Assembly (NCBI RefSeq): GCF_004354985.1
Contig: NZ_SMSK01000006.1
Coordinates: forward strand, 217,809 to 281,808
Origin: Segetibacter sp. 3557_3
GTDB taxonomy: Bacteria; Bacteroidota; Bacteroidia; Chitinophagales; Chitinophagaceae
DNA: 64,000 bases
Reading direction: 5' to 3'
The notes under the pieces were generated by a model, which made no database searches, was not told the DNA's origin, and was given only the letters and a program-made list of their open reading frames with translations. The translations under genes and the position numbers were made by a program. This document shows, piece after piece, positions 18,145 to 28,252 of this stretch; positions within the stretch are counted from its first letter, which is position 1; each line of letters begins with the position of its first letter.

Positions 18145-18783
18145 TTATTTTGAAGCGGCAGCCAACATCCGTTCAGCACGTTTTTGTCCCCAAACGGGGT
18201 GCAGGGGCGTAACAGGCTTAAAGGCCTTGAAGAGTTCAACTGACTTCTCAAGGCTTTGGCGGGCTTTATCCTTACCACCACCAAATTGGGCAGGCGTATT
18301 CATCAGGCTTTCACCCTCCATCAGGTACACCCTGGGATTTTGTGCATCGATCGCCTTAGCCGTACCCAATGCCTGCCTGGCAACTGCGCCATATTGTTGC
18401 CAACGGTTCATTGGGTCAACAAGCATATGAAGTGTTGCCGACATATTCTTTAAAAGAAACAATTCCGAATTTTTCGGCTCAATAGCTTCAGCTTTTGCGA
18501 TCAGCGCTTCTGCCCTATTTGCTATTTCGTCTTTATCGCCTTTTTGATCCGTAAACCCTTTAAACTCCATAGCAAGTGCCGCATAATAGTACGGTAACCA
18601 TTGCGTTTTTTCGGCATCTCCTATCCGCTCGAATGCAGCAGATACCTGCTGGTAATCTTCGGCTGTTTTACAGGTGTCAAACGCAGCTATTGTTTTTTCC
18701 ATAGCTTTTTGATATTTATCATTTTGAGCGTACGACATAACAGATACACATAATAGTATCGTCATTACAAGAATTTGTTTCAT
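18145..18783 (-). CDS. Secreted helical-repeat (TPR-like) protein
   Basis: This is a 212-residue protein with a clear signal peptide (MKQILVMTILLCVSVMSYAQ). The mature part is helical with TPR-like pairs: YYYAALAMEFKGF, ANRAEALIAKAEAIEPKNSELFLLK, and ALGTAKAIDAQNPRVYLMEGESL, followed by KARQSLEKSVELF. Proteins of this shape occur in Bacteroidota as periplasmic companions of TonB-dependent receptors, but I cannot name a function. It is the third gene of the operon, 64 bases before the first paralogous membrane gene. A periplasmic scaffold between receptor and inner-membrane proteins is inference. Confidence 0.72.
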   Translation of the reverse strand: MKQILVMTILLCVSVMSYAQNDKYQKAMEKTIAAFDTCKTAEDYQQVSAAFERIGDAEKTQWLPYYYAALAMEFKGFTDQKGDKDEIANRAEALIAKAEAIEPKNSELFLLKNMSATLHMLVDPMNRWQQYGAVARQALGTAKAIDAQNPRVYLMEGESLMNTPAQFGGGKDKARQSLEKSVELFKAFKPVTPLHPVWGQKRAERMLAAASK

Positions 18784-18984
18784 GGCTATTATTTATTTAG
18801 ATTGATTATTTAATTATTGATTATTACTTTAAAATAAGTATTTGAGTAGCGAGGAATGGAATATAGCTGTTGAATTAACCGGCAGCAATTAAGATATTTT
18901 GAAGATCAACTATTAATTAGGCAAAACAAAACAGTGTTAGCATTATGGAAGGCTAAACTGGCCCACATTAGCTTCTCCAGGTCA

Positions 18985-19302
18985 TTACTGTTTCTCGTCG
19001 GCTTGTTTCAACTTATCATATTCCTTTTCAATTGTATTAAAGCGGCCCTCATGGTACGCAGAAAAATAATGGGAAGCCAGACCAATTCCCCAACCCAACA
19101 TCGGCCAGATGGGCCAGTAATAAGAACCAGGTCCGGAAGAAAAGTACCACACAATAACAAACAGGACATTTAAGATAACGTAACTTCTAAGGTTCCATTT
19201 AAATGACGCTCTTCTCCGAGCAAGTTGCCAGAGCCTTGCATCGTTATGGTCGTGAACACTAGAACTGTTCGGGTTATCATTTTGCTTGTATTGCGTTTCC
19301 AT
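18985..19302 (-). CDS. 2TM-domain protein
   Basis: This is a 105-residue inner-membrane protein. A polar N-terminus with the RLWQLARRRASFKWNLRSY stretch leads to two close transmembrane helices (SYVILNVLFVIVWYF and YYWPIWPMLGWGIGLASHYF) and a charged C-terminus EGRFNTIEKEYDKLK. This is the standard 2TM domain, common in Bacteroidota and often fused or adjacent to LytTR-type regulators. It is the second gene of the receptor operon. The biochemical role is unknown. Confidence 0.82.
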   Translation of the reverse strand: METQYKQNDNPNSSSVHDHNDARLWQLARRRASFKWNLRSYVILNVLFVIVWYFSSGPGSYYWPIWPMLGWGIGLASHYFSAYHEGRFNTIEKEYDKLKQADEKQ

Positions 19303-19442
19303 AATAGTATTTTTTTATTTTGAATAAATTATTGATTGCTTTCAACCGGTTCTGAATGCTGTTAGCCTTATTTAAAAAAGAATTATGCTAATTATGGTCC
19401 GATATAATAAACTGTCTTTAAATGTGTTTGATCAAAGACGTT

Positions 19443-21656
19443 TTAAAGATTATTATTGATAGCATCCTGGGTACGATCTACACCCCAGCTAAGAAATAAT
19501 CCGATAAACAAAAAACGGTTTGCTGGTGGTGTAATTGGCTCTTTGGCTTTGCCATCGTGCGAATAGTTATATCCAAACACTTGTTTACTTCCTAAAACGT
19601 TTGTAGCTGAACCAACCAATACCGCATACGATCCGGCTATCCTCGTAACGTAGTTGAAACTAAATCCGAGATTGTGGTAATCAATTGTTTCACCCTGGTC
19701 AGCAATCCGGTATTTCATAGAGGTGTTGTCTAAGCGCAGGTTATAATATGGTCGCCCAGTCGCATACGAATAAGTGAAATTAAACCCGGTTGAAATTTTG
19801 CTTACCCATCTTTTTAACACCAGGGAAGTTGTGTGATCGGCAGCGAAATTTGGCTGGAGTTTTCCCGGGTAATTCAGGTAATCTCGTTTTGTATCGAGGT
19901 AGGAATAACTGATCCAATAGTCAAGGCCCTTAATCGTTTTTTTGTCGCGCCAGAATAATTCAACACCCTTTGCATAGCCTTCGCCGTCATTGTTATATAC
20001 CGGCGATGTTTTAACGAGGTCGTGGTACTTTTTATAAAAGCCTTCCAACCTAAACGTATAGTACTTGTTTGCTTTTTGGTAGTTTGCTATGTAATGGGTT
20101 GCCCGGGTATAACCAAGCGCTGTTGTCTGAACAAGCTGAAGGTTTTCGGGCTTTTGGTAAAAAGTACCGTAAGCCACAGAGGCCTGCGCATCTTTTCCTG
20201 TTTTGTACGCCAGCGACAACCTGGGTGCAACATTGAATTTGTCGATCACAGAAGAATATTCACCCCTTACCCCAATCTTAGCAGCCAGGTTGTTGGTTAG
20301 GTAAATATCCGTTTCGGCAAAAGTTGCCGTGAAGTGGTCAGTAAGCTCTTTACTTTTATTGTTGAAATTGCTGTGCGTATAAGCATACCAATATTCGCCC
20401 CCAAACCTGAGGGAACTTATACCCCTGAGTTTCTTTTCAAATACGGTTTTTAATTGTGATAGATCCTGTCGGGTCCGCCCGCTGAAATTTTTGTCTTTTA
20501 ACCATTGCTGGTCGTAGGTTTTGGGTTGATTTAATTTATCCTGTAATTCATTACTGATATTATCTAAATTGGTGCTGTAGCTTGCTCCGGCGTTTAATCT
20601 CCATCCGTTTCCAAGGCTTTCTTTCCAGCTTAGGTTGTTGTACCAGTTTGTACTCTGCAATGCAAAAGCATCTTTCAGAAAACTGCTGTCAATATCAGGG
20701 CGCCTGATACCAAGTTTGTTGCTGCTAAACGTGGTATAGTACTTAACCATCCCACCGTTTTTTGTTTTAAACCGGTAATTGAAATCGGCAGTATGAAATT
20801 GCGGAACCTTGAAGTAATCGATTTTCTGTTTTACAACTTCAAAGTATGCAGTAAGGTTGGTATAGCCATAGTTGGCACCCCAGCTTACTTTCTTATTCTT
20901 CTCTAGTTTCTGGTAACCGGCACCCACAAAAATTGGCGTAATCGATGCATTGGCTGTGCTCTGATCAGGCAAGTCGATCGACTCTAAAATCAACGCAGAA
21001 GACAAGGCCTGGCCATACAGGGCCGAATAGCCGCCTGTACTGAAAACGGTGCCTTTAAACAGCGCAGGACCAAACCGCCCGCGTTGTGCAACATCCGGTA
21101 CACTTGTATAATATGGATTGTTAACTACGGTACCATCTATGTACTGCTTTGTTTCATAACCTGCTCCGCCACGTACAAATAGCCCTTCCTGGTCGCCTAT
21201 CTGCTGTGCCCCCGGTAATGTTCTTACTGCCGCGGTTATGTCGGCGTTAGCGCCGCCTGTAGTAAGTACATCAAGCGTGCTCAACACCGTTGTGGCACGT
21301 TTACGATCACCGGCTTCAAAGGTGCCCGCAGTTACCATTACTGCTTTTAGCTCATCGAGCTTCTCTTTTACAGTGATCCGCAATCCCCCCAGGTCGGTGG
21401 CAATAGTAATTTTTTGTGCGATAGTATGAAAGCCAACACTGCTGACTTCCAATACCTGTTCCCCCATTTCAGTAGTGCGAAAACTAAATTGTCCCAAAGA
21501 GTCGGTTGTTGCGCCATCATAACTATTCTTTATGGCAATGCTTGCACCAGCTACCCCTCTTCCTTTAGCATCCCTTACGTTGCCCGAAATTTTAACCTGG
21601 GCTCCTGCGAGATTGAAGGAGAAAATCATGACCAGGAAAACAAGAATATTTTTCAT
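19443..21656 (-). CDS. TonB-dependent outer-membrane receptor with carboxypeptidase-like N-domain
   Basis: This is a 737-residue receptor. A signal peptide (MKNILVFLVMIFSFNLAGAQ) is followed by a carboxypeptidase-regulatory-like domain at about 20-100 (ISGNVRDAKGRGVAGASI), a plug with LFVRGGAGYETKQYIDG and VVNNPYY, then a 22-strand barrel. There is no SusD-like partner nearby, so it is not a glycan-utilisation receptor of the SusC kind; the substrate is unknown. A frame extension of 16 codons upstream would run through the promoter palindrome, so the chosen ATG is better. It heads a six-gene operon ending in a winged-helix regulator, which suggests substrate-responsive expression. Confidence 0.9.
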   Translation of the reverse strand: MKNILVFLVMIFSFNLAGAQVKISGNVRDAKGRGVAGASIAIKNSYDGATTDSLGQFSFRTTEMGEQVLEVSSVGFHTIAQKITIATDLGGLRITVKEKLDELKAVMVTAGTFEAGDRKRATTVLSTLDVLTTGGANADITAAVRTLPGAQQIGDQEGLFVRGGAGYETKQYIDGTVVNNPYYTSVPDVAQRGRFGPALFKGTVFSTGGYSALYGQALSSALILESIDLPDQSTANASITPIFVGAGYQKLEKNKKVSWGANYGYTNLTAYFEVVKQKIDYFKVPQFHTADFNYRFKTKNGGMVKYYTTFSSNKLGIRRPDIDSSFLKDAFALQSTNWYNNLSWKESLGNGWRLNAGASYSTNLDNISNELQDKLNQPKTYDQQWLKDKNFSGRTRQDLSQLKTVFEKKLRGISSLRFGGEYWYAYTHSNFNNKSKELTDHFTATFAETDIYLTNNLAAKIGVRGEYSSVIDKFNVAPRLSLAYKTGKDAQASVAYGTFYQKPENLQLVQTTALGYTRATHYIANYQKANKYYTFRLEGFYKKYHDLVKTSPVYNNDGEGYAKGVELFWRDKKTIKGLDYWISYSYLDTKRDYLNYPGKLQPNFAADHTTSLVLKRWVSKISTGFNFTYSYATGRPYYNLRLDNTSMKYRIADQGETIDYHNLGFSFNYVTRIAGSYAVLVGSATNVLGSKQVFGYNYSHDGKAKEPITPPANRFLFIGLFLSWGVDRTQDAINNNL

Positions 21657-21673
21657 CTGTGCTAATTGTTCAA

Positions 21674-21705
21674 CAAACATAGACTGGTTTATTTTATAAA
21701 CCAAA
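21674..21705 (-). promoter_or_regulatory. Promoter of the receptor operon
   Basis: On the minus strand this reads TTTG, 20 bases, TATGTTTG, an exact match to the Bacteroidota -33/-7 consensus with normal spacing. The -7 box ends 17 bases before the receptor ATG. The spacer between the boxes is the core of a palindrome. Confidence 0.75.
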
Positions 21706-21728
21706 CTATGTTGTAAATATTTTTACAA
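21676..21728. promoter_or_regulatory. Two adjacent palindromes, candidate operators
   Basis: The first palindrome (21676-21712) has outer arms AACATAG/CTATGTT and inner arms TGGTTTAT/ATAAACCA around a TTT centre. The second (21711-21728) is TTGTAAA/TTTACAA with a TATT centre. The first overlaps both promoter boxes. They are the natural binding sites for the dimeric winged-helix protein encoded at the end of the operon; this assignment is inference. Confidence 0.6.
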
Positions 21729-21735
21729 AAGAAAA

Positions 21736-21770
21736 GGGGACGCCGATTGACGTCCCCCCTTTTCTATTGC
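21736..21770 (-). terminator. Terminator after the SASA esterase gene
   Basis: GGGGACG/CGTCCCC stem with an 8-base loop flanked by AAAA and TTTT. On the minus strand it ends in CTTTTCTTTTG, separating the esterase gene from the receptor operon. Confidence 0.75.
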
Positions 21771-21878
21771 TGTTGTACAGCTTTAAGCCGCTTACCGGTA
21801 TTTGCTGCCGGTCGTATAACGCAGGCATTAGCCGAATGCCTTTAACCCGCAGATATCGTAAACCGGCTTTTGTGCCTT

Positions 21879-23309
21879 CTATTGAAGAATTCTGAGTGTT
21901 TGCCTGCTATTGTCCGGCGCTACCAATTCAACGGTATAATGCCCTTTTGGAAGAATACCTGCAGCAACTACAGTTTGTGTTGCATTGCCGCCCTGGTGAT
22001 TGATGGTTTTTGCCAGTACAACCTGCCCGCTGGTAGTAAGCAGGTTCACGGTGTAATTGCCCTTCGGCTTATTACTGAATTGGATATTAACGTTACCGCC
22101 CACAATGGGATTTGGATACACGTTATATCCGGCAGCTGCCTTGAGTGTGCTTATCCTGATGATCGGTGTAAACGCTAGTTTACCGTTGTAGCTGGTGCTC
22201 CTGAGCCGGTAGAAGTTTGTGCCCTCATATGGGTTATCATCCAACCAGGTATACTTTACCGCCTGCAAACTATTCAGTGGCTGCTTACTTCCAACAGTGC
22301 TAAATGTAATTCCGTCAGCCGATCTCTCCACCTCGTAGCTTTTAACATCGGCCTCATTGTCTGCCTTCCACTCCAGCACAATCTTATTTGTTTGTGTAAA
22401 TGCCTTTAATGAGCCAAGCGTAATGGGCAGTGTTTGTGCATCCTGTTCAAAACCGGCAGCATTGAAAATGTCAACCCCAAACATGACCTGTCCCGTTGCA
22501 CTATAATGTACCCAGTCCTGCAAGGGATAAGAATCGCAATCTATCAATATCGCATTGTTGGCCGGATTAGCGCAATACCTCGCCTGCGCAGCCCGTACAG
22601 AATCGCGATAGGGGTAGCCAACCGGGGCATAGATCCGGCCAATTACCTTTTTGTATCCCGATTGCGGGAACTGGTAGGTCGCGACAACCTTGTTCCACAC
22701 GTTTTCAATCGAAACGAAAAACCTGGTAAGGTTTACAGCATAGGCATTGGCATCAGCGACTGTTTTCGCATCATCTTCACCTTGCATCCATATGATTCCC
22801 TTGAGGTCAAGTTTATAACCTTTTTGGTTTGCCTGGTTAACGGCGAGCTCAAGCCACTGGGTAAACTGTTGCCATCTTCCTCCTGCCTGCCACTCGTACT
22901 GACCCGGCAATGTTGGCCGCCAGTCACCCGCAAGCGTAGTTCCACCCTGGCCTTGTTTAAACACCAGTCGTTTACGCGGGTTTCTGGAATGAAGCTGTTT
23001 CATTAGCGAAGCCTCGGGACCAAACTGCGAGTTGTCTGCATAATTCTCGCACATGGTATTAAGTCCTACGTTTAGCGGCTCAATCACCGCTGAAAAAGCA
23101 CCATGCCCGGGATTCCAAATTTCTGTTTGGGGTATCAGCCCTTTATATTGGGCGGCATCTGCGGTGGTCATACTCCCGGCGGGGCACCAGCCGGTGTTGG
23201 ATTGCCCAAGCACCATGTAAAAGGGGACGATGGTATTGCTTTGTGCAGTTGCTACTAAAGAAACACAGCTTAAAAGAAATGAGCACGCAAAAACGTAAAG
23301 ATTTCTCAT
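21879..23309 (-). CDS. Secreted SASA-type (sialate O-acetylesterase-like) hydrolase with T9SS sorting domain
   Basis: This is a 476-residue exported protein. The signal peptide is followed by a SASA esterase domain: the nucleophile block VLGQSN, the downstream GQGGTTLAGDW, the IIWMQGEDDA block and a late DWVHYSATGQ with the likely catalytic His. Residues about 290-390 form a fibronectin-like or jelly-roll segment. The last 80 residues (YNVYPNPIVGGNVNIQF through QTLRILQ) are a type IX secretion C-terminal sorting domain, so the enzyme is exported to the cell surface or medium. The likely activity is removal of acetyl groups from a polysaccharide; the substrate is unknown. It stands alone with its own terminator. 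Confidence 0.85.
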   Translation of the reverse strand: MRNLYVFACSFLLSCVSLVATAQSNTIVPFYMVLGQSNTGWCPAGSMTTADAAQYKGLIPQTEIWNPGHGAFSAVIEPLNVGLNTMCENYADNSQFGPEASLMKQLHSRNPRKRLVFKQGQGGTTLAGDWRPTLPGQYEWQAGGRWQQFTQWLELAVNQANQKGYKLDLKGIIWMQGEDDAKTVADANAYAVNLTRFFVSIENVWNKVVATYQFPQSGYKKVIGRIYAPVGYPYRDSVRAAQARYCANPANNAILIDCDSYPLQDWVHYSATGQVMFGVDIFNAAGFEQDAQTLPITLGSLKAFTQTNKIVLEWKADNEADVKSYEVERSADGITFSTVGSKQPLNSLQAVKYTWLDDNPYEGTNFYRLRSTSYNGKLAFTPIIRISTLKAAAGYNVYPNPIVGGNVNIQFSNKPKGNYTVNLLTTSGQVVLAKTINHQGGNATQTVVAAGILPKGHYTVELVAPDNSRQTLRILQ

Positions 23310-23443
23310 TCGATATTGGGGTTTTAAGATGGCATAACGTTAAGGGAACGTACTTTATTTTAAGTAAGGATCATCGACCTAAAAAATTGTGCAAAGCACT
23401 GCTCCTCAACCTATTTCAAATCCAATAACCGGAAATCATGGGC

Positions 23444-23476
23444 AAAAAAAAGCGGCTCCGAACATTCGAAGCCGCT
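23444..23476 (-). terminator. Terminator of the atp operon
   Basis: AGCGGCT/AGCCGCT stem with a 12-base loop. On the minus strand it is followed by seven T residues, 22 bases after the atpA stop. Confidence 0.85.
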
Positions 23477-23497
23477 ACAATTGTAAACAACTAAATA

Positions 23498-25075
23498 TTA
23501 CTTATAACCGCCGATCAGGTTTTTGGCCATCTTAACCATCTTTGCCAATCCTTCTTCAGGCAGATTACCTTTTTTAAATTCTGCAAGTACCTCAGGTAAT
23601 TGCGTTTCCATTTCGTTAAGGAAATCGTTTTCAAATTCCTTTACACGTTTTACCGGAACAGCAGTTAACAATCCTTGTGTACCCAGGTAAATAATGGCAA
23701 CTTGTTTCTCAACCGACATTGGCGAATACTGAAGTTGCTTCAACACCTCTACGTTACGTGATCCCTTATCGAGAACCGCTTTGGTAGCAGCATCGAGGTC
23801 TCCACCAAATTTAGAGAAGGCCTCAAGCTCACGATACAGTGCCTGGTCAAGTTTCAATGTACCAGACACCTTTTTCATCGATTTGATCTGTGCGTTACCA
23901 CCTACACGGCTTACAGAGATACCCACGTTAATTGCAGGTCTGATACCGGCGTTAAACAGGTTACCTTCAAGAAAGATCTGGCCATCGGTGATCGAGATCA
24001 CGTTGGTAGGAATATAGGCCGAAACGTCACCAGCCTGTGTTTCAATGATCGGAAGCGCTGTAAGCGAACCTCCACCTTTAACAATGTGGCGAATGCTCTC
24101 CGGCAGGTCATTCATCTTGCGGGCAATTTCATCTTTAGAAATAACCTTCGCTGCCCTTTCAAGCAAACGGCTGTGCAGGTAGAAAACGTCACCTGGATAA
24201 GCCTCACGTCCGGGTGGTCTTCTAAGCAAAAGAGAAACTTCGCGATACGCAACTGCCTGCTTCGAAAGATCATCATAAATAATCAATGCAGGACGACCAG
24301 TATCCCTGAAGAATTCACCCAGTGCAGCACCGGCAAATGGCGCATAGAACTGTTGAGGAGCAGGATCACTTGCAGAGGCGGCAACAATGGTTGTATAAGC
24401 CATCGCACCATTTTCTTCAAGTACCTTCATGATACCAGCGATTGTACTTGCCTTTTGCCCGATGGCAACGTAGATACAATAAACAGGTTTACCCGCTTCG
24501 TAAAACTCTTTCTGGTTAATGATTGTATCAACACAGATAGCTGATTTACCAGTCTGGCGGTCACCAATTACAAGCTCACGCTGTCCACGGCCAATTGGGA
24601 TCATTGCGTCAATGGCCTTAATACCAGTTTGCAATGGCTCTTTTACAGGCTCTCTAAAGATAACCCCGGGCGCTTTGCGCTCAAGTGGCATCTCATACAA
24701 TTCACCCGAAATCGGCCCCTTGCCATCGATGGGTTCGCCAAGCATGTTGATAACACGACCGCTCATTCCATCACCAACCCTTATCGATGCAATCTTCCCC
24801 GTACGACGTACGGTAGATCCTTCTTTTACATTCTCCTGTTCGCCCATCAATACCACACCTACGTTGTCTTCTTCAAGGTTAAGTGCAATCGCCCTCACCC
24901 CGCTTTCAAATTCTACCAGCTCACCACTACGAACATTGTTTAACCCGTAAATGCGGGCAATTCCATCGCCCACCTGCAATACGGTACCAACCTCCTCCAG
25001 GTCGGCCGAGGCATTAAAATTACTCAGCTGTTGCCTCAATATCGCTGATATTTCATCTGGCTTAATTTCAACCAT
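23498..25075 (-). CDS. atpA: ATP synthase F1 subunit alpha
   Basis: This is a 525-residue F1 alpha subunit, the non-catalytic nucleotide-binding partner of beta. The beta-barrel domain with [14 protein letters not shown], the P-loop GDRQTGKS near residue 170, and [34 protein letters not shown] are all present and intact. It is the last gene of the minus-strand series atpB-atpE-atpF-atpH-atpA. A strong terminator follows at once, so atpG, which often follows atpA in Bacteroidota, is not here. The 230-base gap to atpH is unusually large and holds a dispersed repeat. Confidence 0.97.
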   Translation of the reverse strand: MVEIKPDEISAILRQQLSNFNASADLEEVGTVLQVGDGIARIYGLNNVRSGELVEFESGVRAIALNLEEDNVGVVLMGEQENVKEGSTVRRTGKIASIRVGDGMSGRVINMLGEPIDGKGPISGELYEMPLERKAPGVIFREPVKEPLQTGIKAIDAMIPIGRGQRELVIGDRQTGKSAICVDTIINQKEFYEAGKPVYCIYVAIGQKASTIAGIMKVLEENGAMAYTTIVAASASDPAPQQFYAPFAGAALGEFFRDTGRPALIIYDDLSKQAVAYREVSLLLRRPPGREAYPGDVFYLHSRLLERAAKVISKDEIARKMNDLPESIRHIVKGGGSLTALPIIETQAGDVSAYIPTNVISITDGQIFLEGNLFNAGIRPAINVGISVSRVGGNAQIKSMKKVSGTLKLDQALYRELEAFSKFGGDLDAATKAVLDKGSRNVEVLKQLQYSPMSVEKQVAIIYLGTQGLLTAVPVKRVKEFENDFLNEMETQLPEVLAEFKKGNLPEEGLAKMVKMAKNLIGGYK

Positions 25076-25149
25076 ATACAGATTTTAGCCTTTGCCGCTA
25101 CTCAGGCAAAGATGTTAGAAATACCCTTTTCAACAGAAAGCAAAGGGAA

Positions 25150-25216
25150 GCTTTTTTTCTTTTGTGACCAGCACATCATCTATACTGATCATTCTTGCCA
25201 CGCTCGCTTGTACGGC
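25150..25216 (-). repeat. Dispersed 3'-flanking repeat, copy E
   Basis: Reading the minus strand, GCCGTACAAGCGAGCGTGGC is identical to the copy at 59794 and the similarity continues to GCTGGTCAC and an A-rich end. It lies between atpH and atpA, downstream of atpH in the gene orientation. Confidence 0.65.
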
Positions 25217-25305
25217 ATTGCTAATGGCGGCGAAGCATAACGCCATCGAACGGCGCTTGCAAAGCTATAATAATCCGGAAATAAAGAACGTTGTGAACGG
25301 CAAAC

Positions 25306-25869
25306 CTATCGGATTTGCTGTAAGTAAAAATTCTTGTCAAACTGCGCCTTCACATCCCTGAGGTCACGCGCTATGCTGGCATCAACAAGGTTATTGTCAA
25401 ACTCCAGGATAAAGCCGCCGATCAATTCTTCCCGCACCTTCGACTCCAGTTCTATGTGTTCGATATCAGTTTCACGGATCAGTCTTTCCACCAGGGACTT
25501 CTTAACCGATTCACTAACCGGCACAGCGGTGGTCAGCTTAACTTTGTGAATGCCATTTAGTGCGTTATACTGATCAATAAATGCTTCAACAATTTCGGGC
25601 AGATAAAACTCACGGTTCTTGCTTACCAGCAATTGCGTAAAAAGATAAGTAACCCCGGTAATCTTTTCTTTTAATAGTGCTTCTAATATTTTGGCCTTCT
25701 TTTCAATTGAAATTACAGGACTTTTAATCATTTGTACAAACTCCGGGCTTTGTTTACACACCCCCTGCAGGTATTTCATGTCGTTGTACACAGCCGCCAC
25801 CTGGTCTCTTTCTCTTGCAAGATCAAGAAGGCTTTTTGCGTACCTGCCGGCTAAACGTGGATTAAGCAT
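25306..25869 (-). CDS. atpH: ATP synthase F1 subunit delta
   Basis: This is a 187-residue subunit of the peripheral stalk that links F1 to the b subunits. The N-terminal helical part (NPRLAGRYAKSLLDLARE) and the C-terminal RVREELIGGFILEFDNNLVDASI-type segment are typical, and the length is normal. It starts 43 bases after the atpF stop. The spacing to atpA downstream (230 bases) is larger than elsewhere in the operon because a repeat element sits there. Confidence 0.93.
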   Translation of the reverse strand: MLNPRLAGRYAKSLLDLARERDQVAAVYNDMKYLQGVCKQSPEFVQMIKSPVISIEKKAKILEALLKEKITGVTYLFTQLLVSKNREFYLPEIVEAFIDQYNALNGIHKVKLTTAVPVSESVKKSLVERLIRETDIEHIELESKVREELIGGFILEFDNNLVDASIARDLRDVKAQFDKNFYLQQIR

Positions 25870-25912
25870 TTGAGAATTTTATATGTTGCGCTAATTAACA
25901 TCCCTTGCAGGA

Positions 25913-26407
25913 TTAATTGAGTTTTACCGTTTCAGCCAGCTGGTTGATGTATCCTTCCTGTTCATTGGAATTTGCCAGTTCACGACGCAAAACCTTTTCC
26001 GAAACCTCGATCACAAGCTTTCCAATCTGGTTTTTAACATCGGTAAGTGCAGCATTTTTTTGTTGTTGTATGGCACCCTGTGCGTCAGCAACTATGCGAT
26101 CAAATTCAACCCTTGCTTTTTCTTTTGCATCGCTGATCATCTTGTCTGAAGCAACCTTTGCTTCTTTAATAATCCTAGCCCGCTCATCCCTCGCCGATGC
26201 AAGCAGCACCTCGTTTTCGTTGCGGATCTGCGCCATTTCGATCTTCATCTGCTCAGCGCTCGCAATTGATGTTGCAATGCCGGTTTCCCTTTCCTTAAGG
26301 GAAGCTAAAATAGGTTTCCAGGCAAACTTCCGGAGAATAAAAAATACAATCAAAAAAGCAAGCAATGTCCAAACGATCAAACCCAGCCCGGGTAATAAAA
26401 GTTGCAT
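25913..26407 (-). CDS. atpF: ATP synthase F0 subunit b
   Basis: This is a 164-residue subunit. A single N-terminal membrane helix (LIVWTLLAFLIVFFILRKFAWKPI) is followed by a long charged coiled-coil helix (RNENEVLLASARDERARIIKEAK onward), as expected for the stator b subunit. There is one b gene only, so the stalk should be a homodimer. The Trp-Lys-Pro-Ile junction after the helix is the usual family feature. It lies between atpE and atpH in the operon. Confidence 0.94.
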   Translation of the reverse strand: MQLLLPGLGLIVWTLLAFLIVFFILRKFAWKPILASLKERETGIATSIASAEQMKIEMAQIRNENEVLLASARDERARIIKEAKVASDKMISDAKEKARVEFDRIVADAQGAIQQQKNAALTDVKNQIGKLVIEVSEKVLRRELANSNEQEGYINQLAETVKLN

Positions 26408-26544
26408 ATCAATTCGGGATTTTATGAGAAGTCAAAAGGTATTCTCTTTCGACTTGTACTGTTACTTGAGAAAAGAATTACTGTATCCGCCGCCCTGTGC
26501 TTAAGATACAGTAATCAGTTTGTGCCTGTTGGGAAATAAGAACC

Positions 26545-27998
<1,454 letters not shown>

Positions 27999-28016
27999 AC
28001 CTATCCTAATTTTGCG

Positions 28017-28024
28017 CAAAGATA
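28017..28024 (-). promoter_or_regulatory. -7 promoter box of the atp operon
   Basis: TATCTTTG on the minus strand, an exact TAnnTTTG match, 18 bases before the atpB ATG. No clear -33 box at standard spacing. Confidence 0.55.
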
Positions 28025-28252
28025 AGGGTAAGCAGCAAAAAAAGCGACTGCAAATGGGTAAAATTGAAAATAAAACCATGCCATTTATCCTTTTCATTCC
28101 GCATATTTTTGATTGTGATTTGAGGAACGTGCGCACCTCTTAACTCGCTTTTTCGGTGACCTTAATACTTTCATGCACACCATTCAGGTATGCCGGTGTA
28201 CTGAATACAGGCGGAACAACCCCTTTTCAAACCTTTCTTATCTTCATGTTTC

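Noticed and set aside
21657..21704. Longer start for the TonB-dependent receptor
   Set aside because: The extra 16 codons fall on the promoter boxes and palindrome and precede the signal peptide.
25164..25361. 65-codon plus-strand frame between atpA and atpH with a hydrophobic start
   Set aside because: It lies on the antisense strand of the atp operon, overlaps atpH, starts at GTG, and half of it is the dispersed repeat.
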